Shown: positions 52,376 to 61,103 of the stretch, piece by piece
Layout: every line of letters begins with the position of its first letter
Numbering within the stretch: position 1 is the first letter of the stretch
DNA from: Flavobacteriaceae bacterium
Lineage (GTDB): Bacteria > Bacteroidota > Bacteroidia > Flavobacteriales > Flavobacteriaceae
Reading direction: 5' to 3'
Length of the DNA: 64,000 bases
Assembly (NCBI GenBank): GCA_020435965.1
Contig: JAGQYS010000017.1
Location: forward strand, 62,001 to 126,000
The notes under the pieces: model-generated
Database searches by the model: none
What the model saw: only the letters and a program-made list of their open reading frames with translations
Told to the model about the DNA's origin: nothing
Position numbers and translations under genes: made by a program

Positions 52376-53165
52376 GTACTTACAAATAGCAATTGAGGCA
52401 TCTTTAGAAGCAGGAAAAGCCATAATGGATGTATATAACACTGCATTTGAAGTTGAAATTAAAGATGACAAATCACCTTTAACCGAAGCAGACAAACGTG
52501 CAAACACCATTATTAATTCCTATTTGGAGAAAACGGAATTTCCAATTATAAGTGAAGAAAATAAGCAAACTGATTTCCAAAAAAGGAATCAATGGACAAC
52601 TTGTTGGGTTGTAGATCCAGTTGATGGCACCAAAGAATTTATTAAGCGTAACGGAGAGTTTACAGTAAACATAGCCTTAGTAACCAATGGCGTTCCGCAA
52701 CTTGGAGTTATTTATGTACCTGCAACTAAGATCTTATATTTTGCAGATGTAAATAAAAAACAAGCGTTCAAAGCAGAACTAGAAATGCACAACATATCTA
52801 TTAACACTGTTTTAAAAAATGCAAATTCATTGCAACCAAATAAAACAGACTCAAATTTAGTTCGTGTTGTAGGAAGTCGATCTCATATGAACAGTGATAC
52901 TTTAGAGTTCATAAAATCTTTGAGAACTAAAGGGAAAAAAACCGAAATTGTCTCAAAAGGAAGCTCATTAAAATTTTGCTTAATTGCAGAAGGCTTAGCT
53001 GATGTTTACCCTAGGTTTGCCCCAACGATGGAATGGGATACAGCAGCAGGACAAGCAATTTGCAATGCAGTTGATATTGAAGTAATATCCCAAGAAACCA
53101 GCCAACCATTGTTATACAACAAAGAAAACCTTTTAAACCCTTGGTTTATAGTATCTATAAAATGA
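52368..53165 (+). CDS. cysQ: 3'(2'),5'-bisphosphate nucleotidase
   Basis: Removes 3'-phosphate from PAP, the by-product of PAPS-dependent sulfation, and from PAPS. 265 residues of the inositol-monophosphatase fold. DKSPLTEADKRAN near residue 32, ISEEN near 61, and the metal-binding DPVDGTKEFIKRNGEF near 82 are intact; WDTAAGQAI near 222 is the third metal/substrate motif. Overlaps rfbD by 8 bp and the DUF2061 gene by 4 bp (ATGA). First gene of a sulfate-activation cassette. Confidence 0.93.
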   Translation: MDKYLQIAIEASLEAGKAIMDVYNTAFEVEIKDDKSPLTEADKRANTIINSYLEKTEFPIISEENKQTDFQKRNQWTTCWVVDPVDGTKEFIKRNGEFTVNIALVTNGVPQLGVIYVPATKILYFADVNKKQAFKAELEMHNISINTVLKNANSLQPNKTDSNLVRVVGSRSHMNSDTLEFIKSLRTKGKKTEIVSKGSSLKFCLIAEGLADVYPRFAPTMEWDTAAGQAICNAVDIEVISQETSQPLLYNKENLLNPWFIVSIK

Positions 53166-53569
53166 AAGATAATTCACATAAGAGGCATGTAGCAAAAGCC
53201 ATTACGTGGAGATTGGTTGGTACTATAGATACCATGATTTTATCTTGGATTATTTCAGGGAACCCTATATTTGGAGTAAAAATTGGAGTTATAGAAATGC
53301 TCACCAAAATGGTGCTTTATTATTTTCACGAACGATTTTGGTATAATACAACAGTAACCAATGCTAATAAAAGGCATATTTACAAAACAATAACCTGGAG
53401 ACTAGTAGGTACTTTAGACACAATAATAATAGGCTATTTAGTAACAGGTAATGCAATTATTGGGCTTAAGATTGGTTTTTTTGAAGTTGCTACTAAACTC
53501 ATATTATATTATCTTCATGAAAAAATTTGGTACAAATCAAATTTTGGGATTGATAAAAGAAAACAATAA
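53162..53569 (+). CDS. DUF2061 membrane protein with two tandem repeats
   Basis: 135 residues made of two near-identical DUF2061 units: KRHVAKAITWRLVGTIDT and KRHIYKTITWRLVGTLDT, each followed by a membrane segment, a VKIGVIEMLTKMVLYYFHE or LKIGFFEVATKLILYYLHE helix and a Phe/Ile-Trp-Tyr end. About four membrane helices in total. Function unknown; it has often been noted beside sulfate-activation genes, where transport or anchoring is conceivable. The ATG at 53162 overlaps the cysQ stop; a TTG at 53141 is rejected. Confidence 0.88.
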   Translation: MKDNSHKRHVAKAITWRLVGTIDTMILSWIISGNPIFGVKIGVIEMLTKMVLYYFHERFWYNTTVTNANKRHIYKTITWRLVGTLDTIIIGYLVTGNAIIGLKIGFFEVATKLILYYLHEKIWYKSNFGIDKRKQ

Positions 53570-53571
53570 TA

Positions 53572-54177
53572 ATGGCACTCCACATTTCTGAACATAATTT
53601 TAACATATCTGTTAAAGACAGGCAAAGACTTAATAAACACAACTCATTTGTTATATGGTTTACAGGTTTATCAGGATCAGGAAAATCTACTTTAGCCAAT
53701 ACTCTTGAACAAGAACTATATAAATCAGGAATTCGCACCTACTGTCTTGATGGAGACAACCTAAGAACCGGAATAAACAAAGATTTAACATTTGAGCCTG
53801 AAGACCGTGTTGAAAACATACGTAGAGTGGCTGAAATAGCTAAAATTTTAATAGATTCAGGAATAGTAGTTTTGGCGACATTTATTTCGCCTTATAAATC
53901 CAATAGGGATGCAATTAAGGAGATTGTTGGAAAAGAAAAATACATCGAAATATTTGTGAACACAAGCATAGAGGAGTGTAAAAATAGAGATCCAAAAGGA
54001 TTGTATAAAAAAGCACAAATTGGAGAAATTAAAAACATGACTGGAATATCTGCACCTTATGAGATACCTAATTCACCAAACCTTGAAATAAAAACGGAAA
54101 CCGAGTCTGTTTCGCATTCAACAAAACGTATTTTAGAATATATTAGCCCTAAATTGCAAACGTATAATAATGAGTAA
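53572..54177 (+). CDS. cysC: Adenylylsulfate kinase
   Basis: Phosphorylates APS to PAPS. 201 residues, standard. WFTGLSGSGKSTLANTL near residue 29 is the P-loop, LDGDNLRTGINKDLTF near 60 the APS-binding motif, FISPYKSNRDAIKEI near 103 and CKNRDPKGLYKKA near 138 complete the family. Begins 2 bp after the DUF2061 gene and overlaps cysD by 8 bp. Confidence 0.95.
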   Translation: MALHISEHNFNISVKDRQRLNKHNSFVIWFTGLSGSGKSTLANTLEQELYKSGIRTYCLDGDNLRTGINKDLTFEPEDRVENIRRVAEIAKILIDSGIVVLATFISPYKSNRDAIKEIVGKEKYIEIFVNTSIEECKNRDPKGLYKKAQIGEIKNMTGISAPYEIPNSPNLEIKTETESVSHSTKRILEYISPKLQTYNNE

Positions 54178-55075
54178 ATACTATTTAAATTATCTAGATG
54201 AATTAGAAAGCGAATCCATTTTCATTTTAAGAGAAGTGTATGCGCAATTTCAAAATCCGGTCATATTATTTTCTGGAGGAAAAGATTCAATTCTAGTAAC
54301 ACATTTAGCAAAAAAAGCATTTTACCCATGCAAAATACCATTCCCTTTACTTCATATAGATAGTGGCCATAATTTTCCTGAAACCATCCAATTTAGGGAT
54401 AATTTAACAAGAGAGCTAGGTTTAAATCTAATTATTGGCTCTGTTCAAAAATCAATAGATGACGGAAGAGTTTCAGAAGAAAAAGGAAAAAATGCAACAC
54501 GCAATGCGCTTCAAACAACAACTCTTTTAGATACCATTGAAGAGAATGAAATAGATTGCGCTATTGGAGGAGGACGACGTGATGAAGAGAAAGCAAGAGC
54601 CAAAGAACGGTTTTTTTCCCATCGCGATGAGTTTGGACAATGGGATCCAAAGAATCAAAGACCCGAACTTTGGAATATATTAAATGGGAGACACTTTTCC
54701 GGAGAACATTTTAGGGCTTTCCCAATTAGTAATTGGACTGAAACAGACGTTTGGAATTATATAGAAAGAGAGAAAATTGAAATCCCATCACTGTATTATG
54801 CTCATGAAAGAGAAGTTATATGGAGGCAAAACTCATGGATTCCAAACTCTAAGCACTTGATACTTCAAGAGCATGAAAAAATAGTTACCAAAAAAGTGCG
54901 TTTCAGAACCTTAGGAGACATAACGATTACTGGAGGTATAGAATCCAATGCAGATACACTTGAAAAAATAACCCTAGAGGTTGCGGCGATGCGTCAAACA
55001 GAAAGAGGCAATAGAAGTGATGATAAGCGTTCCGAATCGGCCATGGAAGACAGAAAAAGAGAAGGCTATTTTTAA
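54170..55075 (+). CDS. cysD: Sulfate adenylyltransferase small subunit
   Basis: With CysN forms ATP sulfurylase, making APS from sulfate and ATP. 301 residues. PP-loop LFSGGKDSILVTHLA near residue 33, LHIDSGHNFPE near 60, and GGGRRDEEKARAKERFFS near 127 are the N-type ATP pyrophosphatase motifs; TLGDITITGG and the C-terminal RSDDKRSESAMEDRKREGYF tail (the last 20 residues) match CysD. It overlaps cysC and is followed 18 bp later by cysN. Confidence 0.95.
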   Translation: MSKYYLNYLDELESESIFILREVYAQFQNPVILFSGGKDSILVTHLAKKAFYPCKIPFPLLHIDSGHNFPETIQFRDNLTRELGLNLIIGSVQKSIDDGRVSEEKGKNATRNALQTTTLLDTIEENEIDCAIGGGRRDEEKARAKERFFSHRDEFGQWDPKNQRPELWNILNGRHFSGEHFRAFPISNWTETDVWNYIEREKIEIPSLYYAHEREVIWRQNSWIPNSKHLILQEHEKIVTKKVRFRTLGDITITGGIESNADTLEKITLEVAAMRQTERGNRSDDKRSESAMEDRKREGYF

Positions 55076-55093
55076 TTTTTTTTAGACAATAAA

Positions 55094-56347
55094 ATGTTAG
55101 ACAACAACCAACTATTACGTTTTACAACTGCTGGAAGTGTAGATGATGGCAAAAGCACACTTATAGGTCGTTTGCTATATGATTCAAAATCCATATTTGA
55201 GGATCAATTGGAAGCTATAGAAAACATAAATAAGAAAAAAGGGCTTGATGGTGTTGACTTAGCCTTATTTACAGATGGATTAAGAGACGAACGCGAACAA
55301 GGCATTACAATAGATGTTGCCTATCGGTATTTTACCACACCAAAACGTAAATTTATTATTGCTGATACACCTGGACATATTCAATATACCAGAAATATGG
55401 TCACTGGAGCCTCAACGGCTAATGCTGCCATTATTCTTGTAGACGCAAGGCATGGTGTTGTTGAGCAAACAAAAAGGCATACGTTTATTGCATCTTTGTT
55501 GCAAATTTCCCACGTCATAGTATGTATTAATAAAATGGATTTAGTAGATTTTTCTGAAGATGTGTTTAATGATATCATTAGCCAATTTGAGGAGTTTGCA
55601 TCAAAATTTATGGTTAAAGATTTACGTTTTATACCAATTAGCGCCTTAAAAGGAGATAATGTTGTAAACAGATCTTCGCACATGCATTGGTATCCAGGTG
55701 CTCCGTTATTGCATACTTTAGAAACGCTTCATATAAGTAGCGATATTAATAAAGTAGATGCGCGTTTCCCAGTACAAACTGTATTAAGACCTCAAGATGA
55801 ATTGCATAGAGATTATAGAGGGTATGTAGGAAGAGTGGCAAGCGGTGTATTTAGATTAGGTGATGAGGTTACAGTATTGCCTTCTGGGTTTTCATCAAAA
55901 ATTAAATCAATTGATGCATCTGAAGGTCAACTTTATGAAGCATTTGCACCTATGTCTATAAGCATAAGACTTGAAGACGATATAGATATTAGCCGAGGCG
56001 ATATGATTGTAAGAACAAACAACAAGCCAAATATATCGCAAGACATTGAGGTAATGTTATGTTGGCTGCATAATGAGAAAGCTAAACCAAGAGCAAAATA
56101 TACAATTATGCATACCTCAAACGAACAAAAGGCGATGTTAAAAGAAATAATTTACAAAATAAACATTCACTCATTAGAGAGGAACATTGAAGATAAAGAC
56201 TTGAATATGAACGATATTTCAAAAGTCAAAATACGCACCACCAAACCCCTAATGTTTGATTCCTATAGAGACAACAGGACAACAGGAAGTATTATTTTGG
56301 TTGATGACGCTACAAATGAAACTGTAGCAGCGGGAATGATAGTTTAA
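55094..56347 (+). CDS. cysN: Sulfate adenylyltransferase large (GTPase) subunit
   Basis: GTPase subunit that drives ATP sulfurylase. 417 residues, shorter than E. coli CysN (475) but with all G motifs: GSVDDGKSTLIGRL near residue 14 (G1), EREQGITIDVAY (G2 region), DTPGHIQYTRNM near 93 (G3), and CINKMDLVD near 148 (G4). The EF-Tu-like beta-barrel domains follow. There is no fused APS kinase; CysC is separate. Last gene of the cassette, followed by a promoter before wecB. Confidence 0.95.
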   Translation: MLDNNQLLRFTTAGSVDDGKSTLIGRLLYDSKSIFEDQLEAIENINKKKGLDGVDLALFTDGLRDEREQGITIDVAYRYFTTPKRKFIIADTPGHIQYTRNMVTGASTANAAIILVDARHGVVEQTKRHTFIASLLQISHVIVCINKMDLVDFSEDVFNDIISQFEEFASKFMVKDLRFIPISALKGDNVVNRSSHMHWYPGAPLLHTLETLHISSDINKVDARFPVQTVLRPQDELHRDYRGYVGRVASGVFRLGDEVTVLPSGFSSKIKSIDASEGQLYEAFAPMSISIRLEDDIDISRGDMIVRTNNKPNISQDIEVMLCWLHNEKAKPRAKYTIMHTSNEQKAMLKEIIYKINIHSLERNIEDKDLNMNDISKVKIRTTKPLMFDSYRDNRTTGSIILVDDATNETVAAGMIV

Positions 56348-56392
56348 AGTTGAAGCATACCTAACTTATTGATTAAAAAACAACAATATAAC

Positions 56393-56422
56393 TTGTTTAG
56401 AGCCTGTGTTATCTTATTTTTG
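56393..56422 (+). promoter_or_regulatory. Full Bacteroidota promoter before wecB
   Basis: TTG at 56393-56395 and TATTTTTG at 56415-56422 are 19 bp apart, the standard spacing for the primary sigma factor in this phylum. It is the only site in the window where I found both elements properly spaced. The transcript would begin near 56427, about 50 bases before wecB. Confidence 0.6.
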
Positions 56423-56479
56423 CGCAATTAAATGATAAAATGGGCTTTCATAATAAAGACCAACTCAAATCATAATGCA

Positions 56480-57607
56480 ATGAAAAAGAATTTAATAATT
56501 TTTGGAACGCGACCTGAAGCCATAAAAATGGCGCCTCTTGTAAAAGCTTTTCAAAAAAACAATAATGCTTTTGCTACCAAAGTGTGCATTACAGCTCAGC
56601 ACAGAGAAATGTTGGATCAAGTCCTTTCATTTTTTGAAATCACACCAGATTATGATTTGGATTTAATGAAGCCAAATCAAAACTTATATACACTTACGGC
56701 AGATATAATTACAGGTTTGAAAACAGTATTAGATGAATTTAAACCAGATTTTGTATATGTTCATGGTGACACCACCACAACGATGGCAGCAAGCATCGCA
56801 GCGTTTTATTCTGGCGCTCAAGTATGCCATGTTGAAGCAGGGCTAAGGACATTTGACAAAAGATCACCATTCCCAGAAGAAATCAATAGAAGTATTGCTG
56901 GACGAATATCTGATTATCATTTTGCACCCACTGAAACCTCAAAACTAAACCTAATTAATGAAAATATTTCTAGTAAAAGTATCATTGTAACAGGTAATAC
57001 AGTTATTGATGCCTTAAATTATAGTGCTTCAAAAGTTACAAGTAACAGATTTAAAGACCCAGAAATTGAAAACTTGAAATCTGTAGTTGATACCACCCAA
57101 AAAATAATTTTAGTAACAGGTCATCGCAGAGAAAATCATGGAGAAGGATTCATTAACATTTGCAAAGCATTAAAACAAATTGCCAAAAACCATCCAGAGT
57201 TCAATATTATATATCCAGTACATTTAAATCCAAATGTTCAAAAGCCAGTTTATGAACTATTGGATAGTGTAACAAATATAAAATTGATAAATCCACTTTC
57301 CTATCCTGCATTTGTTTGGTTGATGGAAAAAGCATATCTGATAATAACTGACAGTGGAGGTGTTCAAGAAGAGGCTCCAAGTCTAGGAAAACCTGTTTTA
57401 GTAATGCGAGATACTACTGAAAGGCCAGAGGCAGTTGATGCCGGAACGGTTTTGTTAGTAGGAACCAATACTGAAAAAATAATTTCGGAAACTAAACGTT
57501 TAATTGAAAACAAACAAGCTTATGAAAGCATGAGTAGGCTGCACAATCCTTATGGAGATGGCAAGGCTTGTGAACGTATAGTAAACCACATTTTAAATAT
57601 AAAGTAA
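56480..57607 (+). CDS. wecB: UDP-N-acetylglucosamine 2-epimerase (non-hydrolysing)
   Basis: Interconverts UDP-GlcNAc and UDP-ManNAc. 375 residues, usual length. IFGTRPEAIKMAPLV near residue 7, VCITAQHREMLDQVL near 33, YVHGDTTTTMAAS near 92, VEAGLRTFDK near 115, VTGHRRENHGEGF near 212 and TDSGGVQEEAPSLGKP near 287 are all diagnostic. An ATG at 56432 gives 16 extra residues, but it would be nearly leaderless from the promoter above; the 56480 ATG (MKKNLIIFG) matches the family start. wecC is 19 bp downstream. Confidence 0.95.
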   Translation: MKKNLIIFGTRPEAIKMAPLVKAFQKNNNAFATKVCITAQHREMLDQVLSFFEITPDYDLDLMKPNQNLYTLTADIITGLKTVLDEFKPDFVYVHGDTTTTMAASIAAFYSGAQVCHVEAGLRTFDKRSPFPEEINRSIAGRISDYHFAPTETSKLNLINENISSKSIIVTGNTVIDALNYSASKVTSNRFKDPEIENLKSVVDTTQKIILVTGHRRENHGEGFINICKALKQIAKNHPEFNIIYPVHLNPNVQKPVYELLDSVTNIKLINPLSYPAFVWLMEKAYLIITDSGGVQEEAPSLGKPVLVMRDTTERPEAVDAGTVLLVGTNTEKIISETKRLIENKQAYESMSRLHNPYGDGKACERIVNHILNIK

Positions 57608-57626
57608 TCACAAAAAGATTAAAAGT

Positions 57627-58838
57627 ATGAACCAACCAGAAGTTGTGATGATTGGGTTAGGCTATATAGGTTTGCCTACAGCAGCATTAATTGCTCAAAA
57701 TAAAACCTACGTTCATGGAGTGGACATTAACCCTAAAATTGTAGAAACAATCAACGCAGGTAAAATACACATAGTCGAGCCTGAATTAGATACAGCTGTT
57801 GCAAATGCAGTAAAGGAAGGCTATTTAAAAGCCTCTACAACTCCTGTTAAGGCAGACACTTACCTTATAGTAGTACCTACGCCTTTTAAAGCAAAAAATG
57901 AACCAGATATATCTTTTGTTGAATCAGCTACAAGGGCAATACTACATCTTTTAAAAGACAATGATCTATATATTATAGAATCTACATCTCCAGTTGGGAC
58001 CACAGAAAAAATGATGGAACTTATTTTTTCAGAAAGACCAGACTTAAAAGGAAAACTGAATATTGCCTATTGCCCTGAACGTGTACTACCTGGGAACGTT
58101 ATGTATGAACTGGTTCATAATGATAGGGTTATTGGAGGTGTTGATAAGAAATCTACAGAAAAAGCAGTATCTTTTTATCGTCAATTTATAAAAGGAAATT
58201 TACACGAAACCAATGCAAGAACCGCTGAAATGTGTAAACTGGTTGAAAACTCATCAAGAGATGTACAAATTGCTTTTGCTAACGAACTATCTCTAATTTG
58301 TGATAAAGCAGATATTAATGTTTGGGAGCTTATAGCATTAGCAAATAAACACCCTAGAGTAAACATTTTACAACCAGGTTGCGGTGTTGGAGGCCACTGT
58401 ATTGCTGTTGACCCTTATTTTATTGTAGCTGAATATCCAATGGAATCAAAAATTATTGGAAAAGCTAGAGAAATAAACAATTATAAATCCTTTTGGTGTG
58501 CTGAAAAAATACAAACAGCAAAACTAGAGTTTGAATTAAAAAATGGACGAAAGCCTAGTGTAGCCTTAATGGGCCTTGCCTTTAAGCCTGACATTGATGA
58601 TTTAAGAGAGTCTCCAGCAAAATATATAGTTCAGAAGGTACTACAAAACTCAAATAATGAAACACATTATATTGTTGAGCCCAATATTAGTGAGCATAAT
58701 GTGTTTAAAATAACCGACTATAAAAAGGCTGCTGAAAAGGCAGATATTATTGCTTTTTTGGTTGCACATAAAGAGTTTAAAGCACTTAAGCCAAGTACAA
58801 GTAAAGTGGTTTTAGATTTTTGTGGCGTATTTAAATAA
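57627..58838 (+). CDS. wecC: UDP-N-acetyl-D-mannosamine dehydrogenase
   Basis: Oxidises UDP-ManNAc to UDP-ManNAcA. 403 residues. NAD-binding VVMIGLGYIGLPTAAL near residues 6-20, ESTSPVGTTEKM near 112, AYCPERVLPGN near 150, the catalytic cysteine in GCGVGGHCIAVDP near 251, and GLAFKPDIDDLRESPA near 313. These together identify the nucleotide-sugar dehydrogenase family. With wecB it supplies an acidic amino sugar for the surface polymer. The stop overlaps the flippase start by one base (TAATG). Confidence 0.94.
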   Translation: MNQPEVVMIGLGYIGLPTAALIAQNKTYVHGVDINPKIVETINAGKIHIVEPELDTAVANAVKEGYLKASTTPVKADTYLIVVPTPFKAKNEPDISFVESATRAILHLLKDNDLYIIESTSPVGTTEKMMELIFSERPDLKGKLNIAYCPERVLPGNVMYELVHNDRVIGGVDKKSTEKAVSFYRQFIKGNLHETNARTAEMCKLVENSSRDVQIAFANELSLICDKADINVWELIALANKHPRVNILQPGCGVGGHCIAVDPYFIVAEYPMESKIIGKAREINNYKSFWCAEKIQTAKLEFELKNGRKPSVALMGLAFKPDIDDLRESPAKYIVQKVLQNSNNETHYIVEPNISEHNVFKITDYKKAAEKADIIAFLVAHKEFKALKPSTSKVVLDFCGVFK

Positions 58839-60154
58839 TGATTAAAAGACTAACAATTATAGCAATAATAACAGGGATAGGGCATTTAACCACCCTTCTA
58901 TCGTTAAAATATATTTCTATTTACATTGACAATAATACAATTGCATTAATAGGTGAATTAGATTCTCTCTCACTTTTAATAGTTTCGATTGTTGCATTTG
59001 GGCTGCAGTTATCCGCAACTAGAGAAATTGCAATTGCAGATGATTGGCAAAAAGAATATCTAATCACTCAATCTGCAAGATTTACATTATCTATAGGACT
59101 TTTTTTGTTAGGATTTACGGGGTTTTATTTTAGTAAAAATTATTTATTTTTTATGGCACCAATTATAGCTTTAAATGCTGATTATGCTTTATATGGAAGA
59201 GGCAAGCCAATTACAGGAGCTTTTGTTGCATTAATTCGCATTTTAATACCTTCAATAGCTTTAGTAATTGGTTCACTTTTTTTTAAAGATTACATAGTAG
59301 TAATATTTAGCTTAAGTTTAATATTAGGATACTTCCTAGCTGGAATAATAGTTTCAAGATCACTCGCTATAAGTTATTTTGTAAAACCCCAAATTAAAAG
59401 TTTATATAAATATTTAGAAAGCGTTAACATAGGCATAGCAAGTTTTGCATTATTTTTTATTGGTATCGGAATCATTAATATAATGTCATATTTTTACAAT
59501 AATGAGACTATTGCTGTTATCTATATAGCATTAAAGTTATATATGATTTTTAAAGGCGTGAGGCGAATAATAGTTCAATCATTTTTTAAAGAACTTCAGG
59601 ATATTCAAACAACCCTTAAAGTTGATTATTTTGCCATTATTGCAGGAACTTTATTTTTGTTCACAATCATTTTTTATCCTAACGTATTAATACAGCTACT
59701 AGTTGATGAAAAGTTCACGTATTACTTTACAACATTTCTCATATTAGGAGTTGCAGGTTTTGTATCATCATTTTCTACAAGTTCTGGCACACGATTATTA
59801 TTAAAAAAAGAAGATAGCAAATATAGTTTTAATCTTATTTGTGCATCTTTAATTTCAATTGTTTCAGGAGCAGTCCTTTGGCTGTTTTTTGGAGATTATC
59901 CATATCTAATAGCAGTTTCTGTTCTTTTTGGAGAAATAGCAGTTTCTGTTTTAAATATTATATCTTTAAAAGAAAGCAGATATATATTAAATAGGTTACA
60001 AATAGCCTACCCTGTTTTCATTTTTATTTTAGCCATGTATCCTATAAATTATTTAATTGGTCAAACCATTTTTTCAATGATTATTTCATTATTAATCTTT
60101 GGGATACTTACATTTATATACACAAATAAAAGGTTTAAAATTAATGATTTATAG
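58838..60154 (+). CDS. Polysaccharide flippase (Wzx/MATE-like)
   Basis: 438 residues almost entirely of hydrophobic helices, about twelve, in the arrangement of the polysaccharide transporter (PST/MOP) superfamily. Short hydrophilic loops such as REIAIADDWQKEYL and ALYGRGKPITGAF lie between them. It probably moves lipid-linked oligosaccharide units across the inner membrane. Overlaps the next gene by 11 bp, which suggests translational coupling. Confidence 0.85.
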   Translation: MIKRLTIIAIITGIGHLTTLLSLKYISIYIDNNTIALIGELDSLSLLIVSIVAFGLQLSATREIAIADDWQKEYLITQSARFTLSIGLFLLGFTGFYFSKNYLFFMAPIIALNADYALYGRGKPITGAFVALIRILIPSIALVIGSLFFKDYIVVIFSLSLILGYFLAGIIVSRSLAISYFVKPQIKSLYKYLESVNIGIASFALFFIGIGIINIMSYFYNNETIAVIYIALKLYMIFKGVRRIIVQSFFKELQDIQTTLKVDYFAIIAGTLFLFTIIFYPNVLIQLLVDEKFTYYFTTFLILGVAGFVSSFSTSSGTRLLLKKEDSKYSFNLICASLISIVSGAVLWLFFGDYPYLIAVSVLFGEIAVSVLNIISLKESRYILNRLQIAYPVFIFILAMYPINYLIGQTIFSMIISLLIFGILTFIYTNKRFKINDL

Positions 60155-61103
60155 AAGTTTTACAACCCAGTGGTCAGATAATAACATAAAAATTAATTAT
60201 AAAGGCGGAGGATTGTTTTCTGTTTTTATTAATATTTTTTTTAAAAACTGGGTAAGTAATAATTCTAGAACATATTCTGATGAAATAACTGTAAATTTTT
60301 ATAAACCAAATAACGGTGAGCTTGTAAAAACACTATTGTTTGATTATACACGAAATATTGAGAACGGTAAAGTGGTAACTTACTTTTATAATTTGAAACT
60401 ATTTAGGGCAACCATTAGAAGTATATACAAATTTTTTTTTAAAAACAGTAACGTTGTTGGTATTCCAGAGTTGTATATGGCTATCATTAGGTCAGCAATT
60501 ATTGAACCAATTGAGTTTTTAAAGCATCAAGCAGGGTGGGAACTAACCCATGCCAATGTATTTGTTTACAATGATAAAACTTATGTTATTGTTGCCGGGA
60601 GTAAAGCGGGTAAATCTACTTTAATTACTAATCTTAACGAAAAACACTATATTAACGTGCTTTCTGATAACTATTGTTTCATTAAAGACAATAAAGTAAT
60701 TACAATTGAAGAACCTTTTAGAAGCGGAAAAGTGTCAAGATATCATTTAAGTTTTTATAAAAGAAGAATAAATGGATACCCTAAGGTTTTCGAAGCAAAT
60801 ATTGATTTCATATTAGTTATGAAAAGGCAATCTCAAAACTACATCTCAAAACTAACTTTTAAAGAATTATTGTGTGAAATATCAGCAATCAATTATAAAG
60901 AAAAAGAGGGTATTAGATTTGTAAGCGACAACGACCCAATTAAGATTGATAACAAAAAGTTTTTAATAAACAATTCCAATTATCAAACATTTGAATTAGG
61001 CTTAGCTGAAGGCTTAAAAAATATAGACAAAGTTGTTAATATAATTATACAATTAGATGAAACTAACAAAAGATTTCTCACTAGCACAAAGAATAAACAT
61101 TGA
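60144..61103 (+). CDS. HPr-kinase-like P-loop protein, first of a pair
   Basis: 319 residues. Walker A is AGSKAGKST at residues 151-159, preceded by a strand with THANVFVYNDKTYVIV and followed by INVLSDNYCFI (Walker B-like Asp and an Asn), the order of the HPr kinase/PEPCK C-terminal domain. The N-terminal 130 residues are not recognised. No HPr or transport partner is nearby, and the target is unknown. A longer frame from a TTG at 60099 is within the flippase and rejected; ATG 60144 used. It overlaps the second P-loop gene by 47 bp. Confidence 0.7.
   Translation: MIYRSFTTQWSDNNIKINYKGGGLFSVFINIFFKNWVSNNSRTYSDEITVNFYKPNNGELVKTLLFDYTRNIENGKVVTYFYNLKLFRATIRSIYKFFFKNSNVVGIPELYMAIIRSAIIEPIEFLKHQAGWELTHANVFVYNDKTYVIVAGSKAGKSTLITNLNEKHYINVLSDNYCFIKDNKVITIEEPFRSGKVSRYHLSFYKRRINGYPKVFEANIDFILVMKRQSQNYISKLTFKELLCEISAINYKEKEGIRFVSDNDPIKIDNKKFLINNSNYQTFELGLAEGLKNIDKVVNIIIQLDETNKRFLTSTKNKH

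Noticed and set aside
55094-56347. Truncated cysN
   Set aside because: Shorter than the E. coli protein but all GTPase motifs and barrel domains are present and the frame is intact.
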